NCBI GenBank assembly: GCA_036346375.1
Contig: CM070514.1
Span: 16,520,463 to 16,584,462, forward strand
Source: Guadua angustifolia
Lineage: Eukaryota; Streptophyta; Magnoliopsida; Poales; Poaceae
DNA length: 64,000 bases
Direction of reading: 5' to 3'
Below the pieces are notes generated by a model. It was not told the origin of the DNA, searched no databases, and saw only the letters and a program-made list of their open reading frames with translations. The position numbers and the translations under genes are program-made. Numbering within the stretch: the first letter of the stretch is position 1; each line of letters starts with the position of its first letter. Positions 11,801-22,812 of the stretch are shown piece by piece.

Positions 11801-12932
11801 TGCAAGGAAACGATGAATTGGTTCGGCCCAGGAGGGAATACTTTGACCACGGCGAGCAAGGCCTCTTGGTCAGAGATCGAGGGGGCCGCCAACATCTCCA
11901 GGATGACGTCGGGCGGGATCTCGTCATCGGAAGAGCCAAGCTTTGAGAGGAAGTCAGCACTGGAGTTGTCCTTCCTGGGTATGTGCTTGAGCTCCAGGTT
12001 CTGGAACCATTTCTCCATCTTGCACACCTCGGCTAGGTACTTTGACATCGAGTCTCGAGCCTTTGGTACTCCTTGTTGTCTTGATTGACGACGAGCTGGG
12101 AGTCGCCCTTGACGACCAACCGACGCACGCCCAATGCCTTGCAGGCTCGTAGGCCCGCCAAGAGAGCTTCATACTCGGCCACGTTGTTGGTCGCTGGGAA
12201 CCCAAAGCGAACTACGTACCTCAAGTGGTCGCCGCGTGGGGTGAGAATAAGAATGCCAGCCCCCGAGCGTTTGAAGGACCCCGAGCCGTCGAAGAACATA
12301 GTCCAGGGCTTTTCTTCCACGACCTCTGGCTCGGGCGCAGGTTGCGACGTCTGCTCGACCACGAAGTCGGCAAGCACTTGCGATTTGATGGCCGTTCGAG
12401 CCCGACACGGACATCGAATGCCGCCAGCTCCATAGCCCACTTGGCGATTCGCCCACCGCCTTCTGGGTTCCGCAAGATGTCGCCGAGTGGAAAATTGCTC
12501 AGGACAACCACAGAGTGCGCCTGGAAATAATGTCGCAGCTTGCGCGAAGCCATGAGGAGAGCGTACAGCAGCTTTTGCACCTACGGGTAGCGCTCCTTCG
12601 GTCCATGAAAAACCTCGCTGACGTAATAGATCGGGTGATGCTGGGGTCCCCTCAGCCACCAGGACAGCACTAACAGCTTGGGTGGTGGCCGCAAGGTAGA
12701 GCAGCAAACGTTCGCCAGGCCTCGGAGTCGTAAGTAGGGGTGGGGTTGACAGGTATACCTTCAACTCGTCGAAAGACCGCTGCGCCTCCGAGGTCCACTC
12801 AAAACTCCCTTTCTTGTGCAGAGCCCGAAGTAATGGAAGCCCACGCTCGCCAAGCCTCGAGATGAATCTGCTGAGGGCGGCCATGCGGCCAGTGAGGCTC
12901 TGCGCCTGCTTGATTGAGGTCGGGGGCGCCAT
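11801..12932 (-). pseudogene. Gypsy RNase H and connection domain
   Basis: The 299-residue frame 12932-12033 starts with the RT-connection region (SFEWTSEAQRSFDELK, LLLYLAATTQAVSAVLVAEG) and continues to the RNase H domain: WTMFFDGSGSFKRSGAGIL holds the first catalytic Asp, NVAEYEALLAGL the Glu, and VKGDSQLVVNQ the next Asp. The next frame (12048-11801) carries LELKHIPRKDNSSADFLSKL with the final Asp of the domain. This is the least damaged part of the element. It degrades the RNA strand during reverse transcription. A frame break near 12040 separates it from the C-terminal part. Confidence 0.85.
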
Positions 12933-12982
12933 TTTCTCGATCGCCTCGATCTTTTACGGGTTTAGGCCAACCCGAGCCCCGA

Positions 12983-13589
12983 TCATGTAGCGAGCACCTT
13001 CACGATCTTGGCGAACACGCACTTCTCGAGTTGAGCTTGATCTTGTGCTGTTCGGGTTGTTGAAGGTTTCCTCGAGGTCTCGAGCGTGAGTAAGCCTTCG
13101 GAGGGTCTTGGCGATGATGTCGTCCACGTAGACCTCAAGGTTGCGACCGATCTCGTGGGTCGAGCGTCTTGGTCATCGATATTTGGAGCGTGGCCCCGCG
13201 TTCGCGGACCAAATGACATGGTCGTGTAGCGATGGGTGCGAGCGGAGTGATGAGCGGCGTCTTGCTCTCGTCGTCAACCGCCGCTTGATCTGGTGATACC
13301 CTAAATAGGCATCCAAGAAGCAGCATCTTGGCATTTGCGGTGGAGTCGGCGATCCGGTCGATGTGCGAGCACGGGAAGTTGTCGCCGGGCGGGCGAGTTC
13401 AACCCGTGTGGTCCGCACATTCTCCACTTTCGCCCTTCTTACGGACAATAGCGGGTTGGCGACCATTGAATGGTCGATCTCACGAATGAAACCGGCCTTC
13501 AAAAGCTTGTCGAGATTCTCCTTGATGACCGCGACTTTCTTGGGGAGAAAGCAGCGCAGCTTCAGCGCCTGAGTCAAGTCGGGTCTCAC
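12983..13589 (-). pseudogene. Gypsy reverse transcriptase, frameshifted
   Basis: The minus-strand frame 13589-13173 opens with KLRCFLPKKVAVIKENLDKL and LLKAGFIREIDHSMVANPLL, the fingers region that precedes the RT core. It then loses frame, with FLDAYLGYHQIK (the FLDxYSGYHQI block) recovered further on. The Y-x-D-D catalytic block should lie near 13150; there the sequence encodes VYVDDIIAKTLR in another frame. RT copies element RNA into cDNA. At least three frame breaks make this a pseudogene. Confidence 0.8.
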
Positions 13590-13907
13590 TTTGCAATTTG
13601 TGCTCGATCACCTCCCTCGGGGCCTTGAGCATGTCTGCGAGCTCCCAGCGAATATGCCCTTGTTGGCGGGAGGAAAGTGGCGAGCTCGAGTTCCTATTTG
13701 GAACTCACGGCTCAAACTATGGTCGCATTGGTAGGTCACCCTCCTCGGCGGCCAGACCTTACGTAACCCATTTGGGCTAGACCACCGCCTATACGGTGGC
13801 GCTCTTCACCGTCGCCTCACAGGCCTCGTTGAGGCAACATCTTTGGCAAGGGCCAAGGCCTTGGTCTCAGCATCCGTCTGCACGCTTTGTAGGTCGCCCC
13901 ACTGCGA

Positions 13908-14174
13908 TTATGATGCCATTGGGACGGCGACTTCATACCGATGGCCATAGTGGTTGGCTGCCATGAACTTGATCAAGGCTGGCCGCCCGAGGATGGCGTT
14001 GTACGGGAGGTCCCCTTCGACCACCTCGAAAGTGATCAGCTCGGTGTGGAAGTTGGTCGAGTCACCGAAGGTGACGAGCAAGACCACCCGCCCCAAAGGG
14101 CGGTCGAGCTTCGAGGGCGATCGAAGAAGGGACAATGATGTTCTTGACTTTCGGCAGAATGCGCATCCGGTCAA
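13908..14174 (-). pseudogene. Gypsy aspartic protease region
   Basis: The 88-residue minus-strand segment has LDRPLGRVVLLVTFGDSTNF, FEVVEGDLPYNAILGRPAL and FMAANHYGH. The ILGRPAL block is the conserved C-terminal part of retropepsin-like proteases of plant gypsy elements. The active-site DTG/DSS segment should lie at about 14180-14300 but is not in this frame. It sits between gag and RT, as expected. Confidence 0.75.
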
Positions 14175-14252
14175 GCGCTCCCTTTATAGCGAGTTAAGGA
14201 ACTACGCCATCGACCATGACACGACCGATCAGCGGTGTTGCTTATGGTCGAG

Positions 14253-16334
14253 TCACGACCAAGGCGGTCTTGAGTCTCGGGCCATACCTTGAGTCGTCCT
14301 CCGGAGAAAAGGTGATGGTGGCCCAGCCACTTGAAGTCTTTGCCGACGGGCCTCCAGCGGCGACTGGCGAGATGGTTCGTGGGCGTCCTTGAGCTCGCAT
14401 TTGGGGTAGGTAAGCCGACGAGCGCGAAGATGACATCGATCGGCGCTTCGCCTGCTAGAACCAAGGTCGAGGTCGTCCACAGTCGCCCAGCGTTTACCTG
14501 TCCTTGGATGTCTTCTTTCGATAACAGGCGTTTCTCCTCGACCATCATAAAAAGCCTCTAGCTTGCTTTGCCAAGCCCTGCAAGTCCGTAGGTCATGGCC
14601 GGACGCCTTATGAAATAGGCAAAACATTGTTTCATTGAATCCCGGTGCCCCTCGGCCCCCGGCCGAGCATCGTGCCATGGGCCAGCCGTCGGCCCTCTGC
14701 TAGGGCAGGTTACGTGCTTGCGAGGTCGAGGCCGACCTTGGTGGTCGGGACTCTTCGAGCTTGATCTCGAATTCAAGGACCTCATGTTGGCCGTCTGTTT
14801 GAAACGATCACCGTGGCGATCCATTGTTCTGCGGCGGCGCTTAGTTTCTCGTGGCTGCATTGCGGGTGAATGCCCTTGGAATTGGATGGGCCAGCCTCTG
14901 TGGGGTTCAGACCAAGCTTACCTTGGTCGTAGTCAAGTTTCCAGTGGACAGCGTCGTCCGCATCCGCATACCGCACCACCATACGGAAAAGCTTGTTGAC
15001 GCTGAGCCTCGAGGTGATCTCTAGGTCTTCGGTGAGGCGCCGATCGCGGACGCCAAACTTGAAAGCTTTTATGACGACTTCGTCGGAGATGCTCGGGATC
15101 AGGTTCCTCGCGCGAATGAATCGCCGCACGAAGTCACGGAGCAGCTCGTTCTTACCTTGGATGACGCGATCCAGGTCTTTCTCCCTCCTTGACCGCTCGT
15201 AGCAACTCTGAAAGTTGGAGCGAAGGGCGTTCTGGATTTGGCACCACGACCTGAAGGAACCAGGCTTCTGGTTGAAGAGCCAGGTTCGCGCGGCACCATC
15301 CAACACGGTCAGGAGGTAATTGGCCATGACGAGCTCGTCGCCCCCGGTCGCCAAGACGGCGGTCGAGTAGATAGACAGGAACTCATTTGGGTTCTTGGTC
15401 CCATCGAAGCGCTCTATTGATGCCGGCTTGAATCGAGCCGGCCAGCGCACACGACGAAGGTCGTCGGCATCGCCATCTGTACGTAATGGCGGAACAGTGT
15501 CTTGCCGGCGTGGTTGTTGCCGACAAGGTCCTCGCTGCTGCTAGACTCGGATTTGAGGCTCCCCCGGCGGCCTAACCTTTGGCGAGAACGACCATGACGC
15601 CGCGCACGGGAGTCACCCGGGAGGTAGCGCAGGCGATCCCTGACCCTACGGCGCCTGGGCGGTACATCCGGGGAGAGGCTCCTCGATTCACCACTGGCCG
15701 ACGCGGAGCTCGTGAAGCTCGGTTCGCGCCTGGTCCTGCTCGGGCTTGAGCTCGCGAGACGGTGGCGTGGCGGTGTCAGAGCCTCATCCCGTGGCCTTTG
15801 GCGAGCGCCCCTACTGAGAGGCGGCCGTCGGGTCTTGCCGGCGTGATGAGTTGTCATCACTCTTCAGGGAGTGGGTTCCTGAGTGATGACTTCGGGGTTG
15901 CAGAGGTAAGTCCTCGGCCGCAGCCCGTTCGAGTTCTTCGGCCAGGGCTCGGCCAAAGAGTTCCGACCTCGCCCTATCGGGATCAACCATGATCCGGGCG
16001 ATAGCGCGAAGGCGCTCCCCTAAGGGAGGAAGCCGGGGATGGCCAAAAGATGCGCTGGCCCTCCCTTGGTCCTCCGTCGGAGGGCGGTTATGGCTTGGTT
16101 GATGGCGACATGCACCATCCGGCGAGCGTCCTCAGGGGTCTGCGGGTCACGGCCGTCCGCAGCTGCACCCGCGTCATGACCGTCCGCCATCAACACGTGC
16201 TGCTCGCGGCGGAGGTGAGGGCGAGAACAGGGACGTGGAGTCGGAGTCCGCGCCCGAACCTGCGCTCGAGGAATGTCCGCTGATGAAGCGCGCCATGCTC
16301 CCAGGTCCTTGGCATTTTCCCTGCGAATGAGCAA
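14253..16334 (-). pseudogene. Gypsy gag, broken
   Basis: The best segment, 15450-14782 (222 residues), matches the Retrotrans_gag family: FDGTKNPNEFLSIYSTAVLA, MANYLLTVLDGAARTWLF and RNLIPSISDEVVIKAFKFGV are the usual helices. Upstream frames (15860-15414 and 16334-16020) are Arg/Ser-rich, as in the N-terminal part of Tat gag proteins. The downstream frame (14678-14253) contains CLFHKASGHDLRTC, close to the CxFHxxxGHxTxxC pattern of this group. Gag would form the retrotransposon particle. Frame breaks divide it into at least four pieces. Confidence 0.85.
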
Positions 16335-16344
16335 AGCTAAACGG

Positions 16345-16364
16345 GCCCCACGGTGGGTGCCAGC
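16345..16364 (-). promoter_or_regulatory. Primer-binding site of the gypsy element
   Basis: Immediately inside the LTR edge the minus strand reads GC then TGGCACCCACCGTGGGGC. This TGGCxCCCACCGTGGGGC motif follows the 5' LTR in many grass RIRE2-type elements and would pair with a tRNA 3' end to prime reverse transcription. It fixes this LTR as the 5' one. Confidence 0.7.
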
Positions 16365-17031
16365 TGTCGACGATCGGGATCGCCAACCGCAAAAGTGAGA
16401 CGGGGGGTTAGTGAGACTTGGGACCCGAACAGAGCTTAGCTCAACGAAGGGAAGAACTCGACGCGGCGGAGGTCGGAGCTAGGCAACAATGAGCATGAGA
16501 TGAGGGATTTATACTGGTTCGAGCCCCTGTGGAGGTAATAGCTCTACTCCAGTTGCCTTGCGGCGGTGGTCTTTGTTATTCTCGAGTACAGAGGTGTGTT
16601 ACAGCCCAAGTTTGACAAATGGTGGCGTCTAGTGCTCAAGCTACGATGTCGTGTGCTTCAGGCTGTGCTTCCTTAGCCTTATATCTCTCCCCTTTCAGAA
16701 GGCGGGAGATATTCCTGTAGTGGTCTTCGTGCGTGTCGAGGGTCAGAACTTGCTCGGACTTGTCACGTCTTTGCTTCCTCCCCACGATCCCACGTCTTGG
16801 TAACCGCCGATCCGACGTGCGTCCCGGAATCCAAGGGGATTCCCGCACGAACGAGAGCCGACCCGAGCTCAAGGTCATGCAATGCCGCGCTCAGGGTCAT
16901 ACGTGCTCTAGGTCGAGCACCTCGGCGTATGCCCAGGTCGTGGTCGGGGCCTCCCGAGCTTGGGAGCCCGCTGACCGTGCGTTGACTGGTCAAGGGGCGC
17001 CCAGCCCTCGTCACTACTTGTATTTTCGGCA
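16365..17031 (-). mobile_element. 5' LTR of the gypsy element (667 bp)
   Basis: In plus orientation the segment starts TGTCGACGATCGGG and ends TTTTCGGCA, so it has TG...CA ends in both readings. The left edge abuts the primer-binding site and the right edge abuts copia RT sequence. A GGATTTATACTGGTTCGAGC stretch (16504-16523) is typical of the R/U5 part of grass gypsy LTRs. No second copy is in the window. Confidence 0.75.
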
Positions 17032-19256
17032 TTCAAGGGCTTCAAGCTTTATCAAATGGATGTCAAGAGTGCATTCCTCAATGAGTATATTAAGAAAGAG
17101 GTATATGTTAGGCAGCCTCTAGGATTTGAGAACCCCAAGTACACAAATCATGTCTTCAGGCTTTCCAAAGCTTTATGTGAACTTAAGTAGGCCCCTAGAG
17201 TTTGGTATAAGAGGCTTAAGTTCTATCTTCTTAGACAAGACTCTATTTATCAGACAACAGGATTCTTATTTTCTTATCCTCTAGATTTATGTGGACGATA
17301 TTATTTTTGGTGGTTCTTTGTACTCTTTTGTGTCTCACTTTTTATCTGTGATGAGCATATATTTTGAGATGAGCATGATGGGAGAGTTGAGCACGATGGG
17401 AGAATTGAGTTACTTCCTTGACTTCCAAGTCAAGTAGACTGAGAGGGCACCTTCTTGCATCTAGGGAAGTACACTCGAGACCTTCTGGGGTGCTTTGACA
17501 TGTCTGATAGTGTCGGTGTACTTTGCACCGGGGTACCCTCTCCGCCGCGAAATTAGTAGGCCCAAAAGCGGCTGCCAAGATGGCGGCTTTGGCGAGGCGG
17601 TGAGCGATCAAGCCCTACCGCCGGGGCAAGGAGCAGCGTGGCTCCCTAGCTGCAGGCGATCATACCTTTCATGGGAGGCGCGACCAGCGTGGCCCCGGCG
17701 GCGGCGGCGATTACATGCTGCGGCGGCGGTCCACATGCGACTGGTGGTGGGTGGGCGATCAAGCCCTGCCCGCCGGGCGTCGGCTTAGGAGGCGGCCTAG
17801 CAAGTGGGCGGGCGTTTGGGGCCCCCTAGTTAGACCACGGAGGCAACCAAAGGAATGAGGAGAAGGCTTCGCCTTGAAGTCTCCCTCCCCTGCTACCCTG
17901 TGTCAGGGTCATTGATTGCGAAGCATTCTGCCATCGACACGACGACAGCTTATCCCTCTAACGCCTCTTACCAAACCCATCGCAGGAGCGTCATATCCCG
18001 GACAGACCGGGCGAAGCCACTCGGCGGCATTAAATGGGGTTTGAAGGACAAGGCTACAGTGACGGGTGTAATAAATGAGTCGTGGGTCGATGTAGGGCTG
18101 GAATGATGGGTGTAATTAATGAGTGGAAGATCAGTATAGCGTCACCTTCTCCCCTGCCCGAGCTAGTCCCGTCTATATCAGGGCGCTCTGGTGCATGGAG
18201 AAGGGGGTCGAAGGTTTGAGAAAGAAGAGAAAGGCTAGAAGAACCATTGTAATCACCACCACATTTCCTCAACAAAGACTTAGCAGGACATAGGGCTATT
18301 ACCCGCATTGGGGGCCTGAACCTGGGTACATCACCGTGTCTATTAATCTGTTGATTCCCGAAATTCATCGTGAGAGAGTCATTAGGGTTTCCGGCCACGA
18401 AGACGCCCTCTACCGAACCATACCCTCCGTCCCGGGAGCGGTCAACCCTGTTCGTTGACGGGGTCTTGTCCGGCGAACTACGCCGACAGATAGGAAGTCG
18501 GTGATGACTTCTATGGCCACCACTAGTGTCCTTGTGTCTGATGAGGATGGTAAACCAGTACATCAGAAGGAGTTCTGGAGCATGATCTGCTTTCTCTTGT
18601 ACCTCACAGCTTCGAGGCTGGACATATATTTTGTTGTATGTCTGTATACTCGATTTCAGGCTTCTCCTCATGCCTCTCACTGCCAAGAGTGAAGTACATC
18701 TTCAGGTACCTTCGAGCTACCACTAATTATGGTATTTGGTACTCTTAATCTACTTGTCTGTCCCTTAGAGCCTTTTCTAACGCAGACTTTTCTGGTTGTA
18801 GAATAGATAGGAAGAGCACTTCTGATATTTGCCAATTCATTGGCATTTATTTTGTTTCTTGATCATCTAATAAGCAGTCCAAAGTTGCATAGGCCACCAC
18901 TAAGGCTGAGTATGTTCTAGGCACTAGTTGCTATAGTCAGGTGCTTTGGATGAGATCGACCTTGCGGGACTTTGGGTTAGATATATATAGTGTTCTACTT
19001 TTCTGTGACAATACTTCTGCCATATGCATTGCCAAAAACATAGTTCAGCACAGTAGGACCAAGCACATTGATATTAAATATCACTTCCTCAGAGACCATG
19101 TGGAGAAGGATGATATAGTGTTTCAGTTTGTAAAGAGTGACCACCAGATTGCCAATATTTTTACCAAGCCTTTGGATAACTCTAGGTTCATGGCCTGGAA
19201 GGGAAGAGCCTCGTGTTGTATGTCCTTACAACATATCTTAAGAGGGAGCTAATTTT
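17032..19256 (+). pseudogene. Ty1-copia pol fragment (RT and RNase H)
   Basis: Plus-strand copia pol starts within the RT: YQMDVKSAFLNEYIKKEVYV and ALCELK, then a stop where Gln is expected, then APRVWYKRL. The YVDDI catalytic block lies near 17288 (DLCGRYYFWW in the broken frame; the TATGTGGACGATATT codons are visible). After the inserted solo LTR the element resumes with TASRLDIYFVVCLYTRFQAS (18606-18665) and the RNase H domain, with TLRDFGLDIY, LLFCDNTSAICIAKN and HSRTKHIDIKYHFLRDHVEK up to NIFTKPLDNSRF. An AAGAGGGAG purine run at about 19240 may be the polypurine tract. The 5' half is missing, probably removed where the gypsy LTR begins. Confidence 0.88.
17511..18488. mobile_element. Solo LTR, 978 bp, with GATAG target duplication
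   Basis: The segment begins TGTCGGTGTACTTTGCACC and ends CGAACTACGCCGACA, giving a TGTCGG/CCGACA inverted terminal pair. It is flanked on both sides by GATAG (17506-17510 and 18489-18493). It interrupts copia pol between the sequence encoding DMSDS and that encoding the next RT segment, so its removal rejoins the copia reading. No internal gag-pol is present, so this is an LTR left by LTR-LTR recombination. Confidence 0.92.
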
Positions 19257-19509
19257 GTATAGTATGTATTATATTTGTTTTCTTCCAATATTTATTTTCT
19301 TTTGCATCTTCTAGGTGCTTTTGAGCTTATTCTTAGTGTTTGAATTCACTTTACTTTGACTTCTGGCACGCTTTGTATGAACATCTCATCTTATGCTATA
19401 GGTTGCAATCATGCACAATTAGCTGCTATCACCATAGCGAGGGCTTAGCGTCACCGGGCTAATGCAAATTCTTGTCTATGTAATGTAATGGTTATGTTAT
19501 GATCTCTCT

Positions 19510-19715
19510 GTGGGTGATGAGGACATCTTCCCTATTGACACAACCACGCTGAGTGATTCTTCTCATACACAACAAGTTTTACAAGGACCTACTACTCATG
19601 CTCGAGCACGTCTACTCAATTATCAGGTGAATTCGTCCCTAAGTTTTTATACAAATGATTCACAGAATGGAATGCTATTTAATTCTTGTGATGATCTTAT
19701 TGTCCTTAGGAACTA
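19510..19715 (+). pseudogene. 3' tail of a Tekay-type gypsy pol
   Basis: The 68-residue frame contains GPTTHARARLLNYQVN, a near match to the GPITRARARQLNYQV block at the C-terminal end of grass Tekay/Del-type gypsy polyproteins. It ends at a stop followed by AAGGAGAAAAA, a probable polypurine tract. Nothing upstream of it in the window belongs to the same element. Confidence 0.65.
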
Positions 19716-19760
19716 AGGAGAAAAACCTCCAAATACAAAGCATAAAGCACGATCATCATA

Positions 19761-20491
19761 TGTGCAAGTTGGACTTGGAATCAGCAAATTCGCGAGTTCG
19801 GCCTCCGCGATAACATCAACTTCAAATGACCATAACTTTTGATCCAGAAGGTTGTTCGGGGTCCATGAGGACTTCCCTGAAAGATTTCGTCGTCCTCTTT
19901 AGAATGGATCCAGCTCCAATGCCAAATTCATTTTGAAGCAACAGGAAATCGCAGAAGAGTGTCGCGGGCTAGAAACTCCGGGTGCTGCGCCACCTTTACT
20001 TTTGGGCCCCAAAGCCCATGTAACCCTAGGGCACCCCTTGGCAGCCCCCATGGTCAAGCATTGCACGCCTCAGCCGCCTCCTAGCTGCCACTTACCTCTA
20101 TATATTGTTTGCTACCTCCGTACTTTTAGTTTTTTGGGGTTTTGTTTGATTAGTTTAGCCAAGTGCAAACTTTAAGTCCTCAAGTTGTCTTTGACTGACC
20201 ACCTTGTCAAGATCTTCAATAGAACCCGCCCTTGTTTTTTTCCTTCATTCATATTCATAATTTCAGATTGCTTTACCATTCTTCTTGCTTGTTCCTCGGT
20301 TGCATGCGAGAATTGAACCTCGTGTTCAAAGTTGATCGTGCTAACCAGTAAGATCAATAACGCTCTGAGTTGGTTTAGCGATTGCTAAAGGCGCATCTTA
20401 AATAAATGCGTTGTAGTCGGATCGTCAAAGTCAATTCCTCCAAATCGAAGTTATCACTCTCATCGAAAGATCGGGACCCAAAGTCACATCA
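19761..20491 (+). mobile_element. Tekay-like gypsy LTR (boundaries approximate)
   Basis: The right edge is set by ACATCA followed by GG and the primer-binding site TGGTATCAGAGC. The left edge TGTGCAAG is a guess placed after the polypurine-like AAGGAGAAAAA. A TATA box (CTCTATATATTG near 20098) lies within. Pol tail on the left and primer-binding site on the right means one LTR serves two internal regions. Confidence 0.5.
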
Positions 20492-20493
20492 GG

Positions 20494-20505
20494 TGGTATC
20501 AGAGC
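20494..20505 (+). promoter_or_regulatory. Primer-binding site, initiator-tRNA-Met type
   Basis: TGGTATCAGAGC is the standard 12-nt complement of the 3' end of plant initiator methionine tRNA used by many plant LTR retrotransposons. It follows the LTR edge by two bases. Confidence 0.8.
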
Positions 20506-21920
20506 GCCATGTTGCTCTGTGAGAGATTTAGTACCCTAGATTAGTTTTTGTTTTCTGTCCAAAATCGAAAATCCTCCACAAAAATTCAACCTTTAGATTC
20601 AATCTGGTATTTTAGTGTGTTTTGTTAGGTTTTGATCCATTAGAGTCCTTATTTTAGTTGCTGGTCATTTTTTTCCTTCGCGTAGCTTTTATTTCAATCT
20701 GTCTAGTTCTTTGTTTTGTTCATAACTTTCGCATGCGAGCTCCGATTCAAGTGTTTTTGCACTTTCCTAAAACCTTGGGATAAGCTCCACAAAAACCTAG
20801 TTGGGCACGAAATCTAATTCCATCGTAAAGGTTGTTTAATCTGGACATCAAATTCGAGAACAAGTTGCAATTGCAATCCAGCTCGGTTCGGTATTTTGAT
20901 CATAACTCTCACATCCGAACTCCGATTGACAAGTTTTTATACTTTCCTGAATCCTTGAAGAGTCCTCTACAAAAACGTTTTTGGGTGTCCTTTGTGATTC
21001 GGACTCCTACAAACCGAATTTGACTCGGATTCGGATTTGGTCAGATCGGCTGAATTTTGTTAAATATGTGCACCTTAGTGTTTTGGCCATAACTTCTATA
21101 TACGAGCTCCAATTTGAGTGTTTGAATACTTGTTCTAAAGCCTAGAACAGTATCATCAATTTGTTACATTGTGAGCAAGCTTGATTCGGTCATTTTCATG
21201 CCTTAATTGCAGCGACAACCTTCTCGCATAGTTACGGCGAATTTGGGTTTCTTTCTTCAATTTGTGTTCTAGCTTTATTCCTTTGAGTTGGTTGAGTCCA
21301 ATAGCATCTACAACTATAAAATTTCAAAATATCAGTGCACATACCTTTGGGAACCAATTCATCCTTTGCAAATACTTTGATCCCAATTGAGACTAGTGAT
21401 TTGAAATTGCTTGGGGCTGCTCCTTTTGATACGTTGCACTTTCATATCTCTTGTGATATCAAGTTAGGGATTCCAAAACTTTGCTCATACTAGTGTTGGC
21501 CGAAAGTCACCGAAAAGAAAAAAAAGAGAAAGAAAGAGCCAAAAGGCCAAAAAAAAGAAAAAAAGATAGAAAAGAAAAAAGAATAGTGGCCAGCAGCACT
21601 ACATTGATCAAAACCCTAATTTGTGTTTGTTATTTTTAGATTGTGCAATTGTATTAAGTAGTGAGCAATCTTGTGCCCTTTTACCTTTTCTGAAGCAATT
21701 AGCTAGCGTCTCTCCATAACTTATGCAACACGAGTTTTGGTGCTGAAATTATTCTTATTTAGCTTATTTCATTGGTTGCATTAAGTTTCATTATCTTTGC
21801 ATGTGTGTTGCATTGAAATTCACTTATATCTTTGAGATCGGCAACTAGGGCTTGTGAATTCTAGTTTGGATCATTACTTATCATTACAATAACTAGAATT
21901 ATCAGATTGCATAGGAAATT
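20506..21920 (+). other. Gypsy untranslated leader
   Basis: AT-rich sequence without ORFs. The phrase CATAACTTTCGCATGCGAGC and variants recur at about 20723, 20900 and 21093 and are typical of the long leader between the PBS and gag in Tekay-type elements. A purine-rich run of AAAGAAAAAG-like sequence lies at 21506-21585. No gag follows; the leader is cut by another LTR near 21950. Confidence 0.55.
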
Positions 21921-21949
21921 AACTTAGCCTACCAAGCTCCATATATTCT

Positions 21950-22812
21950 ACCTCGTACGTTTGTTCGGTCCCTTGGCAATCGCTTTATCCAAGCTTGGGA
22001 GAACTTTTGACACTGCCAACGGGCGACAACCCCTGTTGCACGGTAAGAACTCCGGTGGCCTTGGCGACGGTGGAAACGAACCGAGGGCGATGGAACGAAG
22101 CAAAAAACCACGGTGGAATTGGTTCTGAACTACAGTGAGCTTGAGCAGGTGAACGGTGGTGACTTGGCAGGCGGGATTGGGTTAGTGGCTGCGGCGGGAG
22201 TTGGGGAACACGATAGCGGCTGCAACAAATTAAATAGGTGGCTCGGGAGTCATGCAACGACGAGATTCCATTTCTGAGGATCACAGGATTTCAGTGGTGT
22301 GGCAGATTTGGATGAGCAAATGTGGCATGATCACAGTCGTCCACGCGGGTCCAATCAGGTGGTTAGCAACATACGATGACACGACGATATCTTGGCCGTT
22401 GGATCAAAATCCAACGGTTGCCTGGCTTGGGGTTAGGGTTTCGCGAAGAAATGGGCTGACAGGCTGACAGCATTGAGGAAATGGGCTAGGCTAATTGGGT
22501 TTCAGCCCAAACACTATGCGACGATTTTTAGTTCATTTCCAAATTAAAATAAATTAGCAAAATATAATAAGCCAAATAAAATAGTAAAAATACCAAGAAA
22601 AATCCATAAAAATTCTAGAAAATACATTAAGACATTTAGATCTCAAATAAAATATTTCTAACAAAAGATCGTTATTACTTTCTACTAAATAAATAAAAGA
22701 TAGCAAAAGGCTTAATTCAATAAATTCCAAATAATTTAAATAAAATCCAAAAAATTCATAAATAAAGGAAAAGCATAATAAATCCAATAAAAGCAAATTT
22801 TGGGATGTTACA
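21950..22812 (-). mobile_element. Second Tekay-like LTR, minus strand (left edge unclear)
   Basis: On the minus strand the right edge starts TGTAACATCCCAAAATTTG at 22812, the usual start of plant Tekay/Del LTRs. Further along that strand is a TATA-like CTATTTAATTTG (about 22227-22238), followed by the C-rich R/U5 region. The 3' edge of the LTR was not found, nor a target duplication (GTTGT follows at 22813). Confidence 0.55.

Larger units (their letters stand above)
4721..17031 (-). mobile_element. Ty3-gypsy LTR retrotransposon (Tat-like), 3' end lost
   Basis: Reading from right to left: 5' LTR (17031-16365), primer-binding site, gag, protease, reverse transcriptase, RNase H, integrase, then a long tail with an antisense ORF on the plus strand. 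The order PR-RT-RH-IN is the Ty3-gypsy order. A large region between pol and the 3' LTR with an opposite-strand ORF is known for the plant Tat lineage (RIRE2- and Grande-type elements). I find no matching 3' LTR; the left limit at about 4720, where CACTA transposase sequence begins, is therefore an estimate. A CACTA element (6323-8865) is nested within the tail. The LTR abuts copia pol sequence at 17032, so this element probably inserted into the copia element. Confidence 0.75.

Noticed and set aside
21929..22284. Minus-strand ORFs near 22.0-22.3 kb as host genes
   Set aside because: They fall within a TGTAACATCCC-type LTR (R/U5 part), where C-rich leader sequence stays open by composition.
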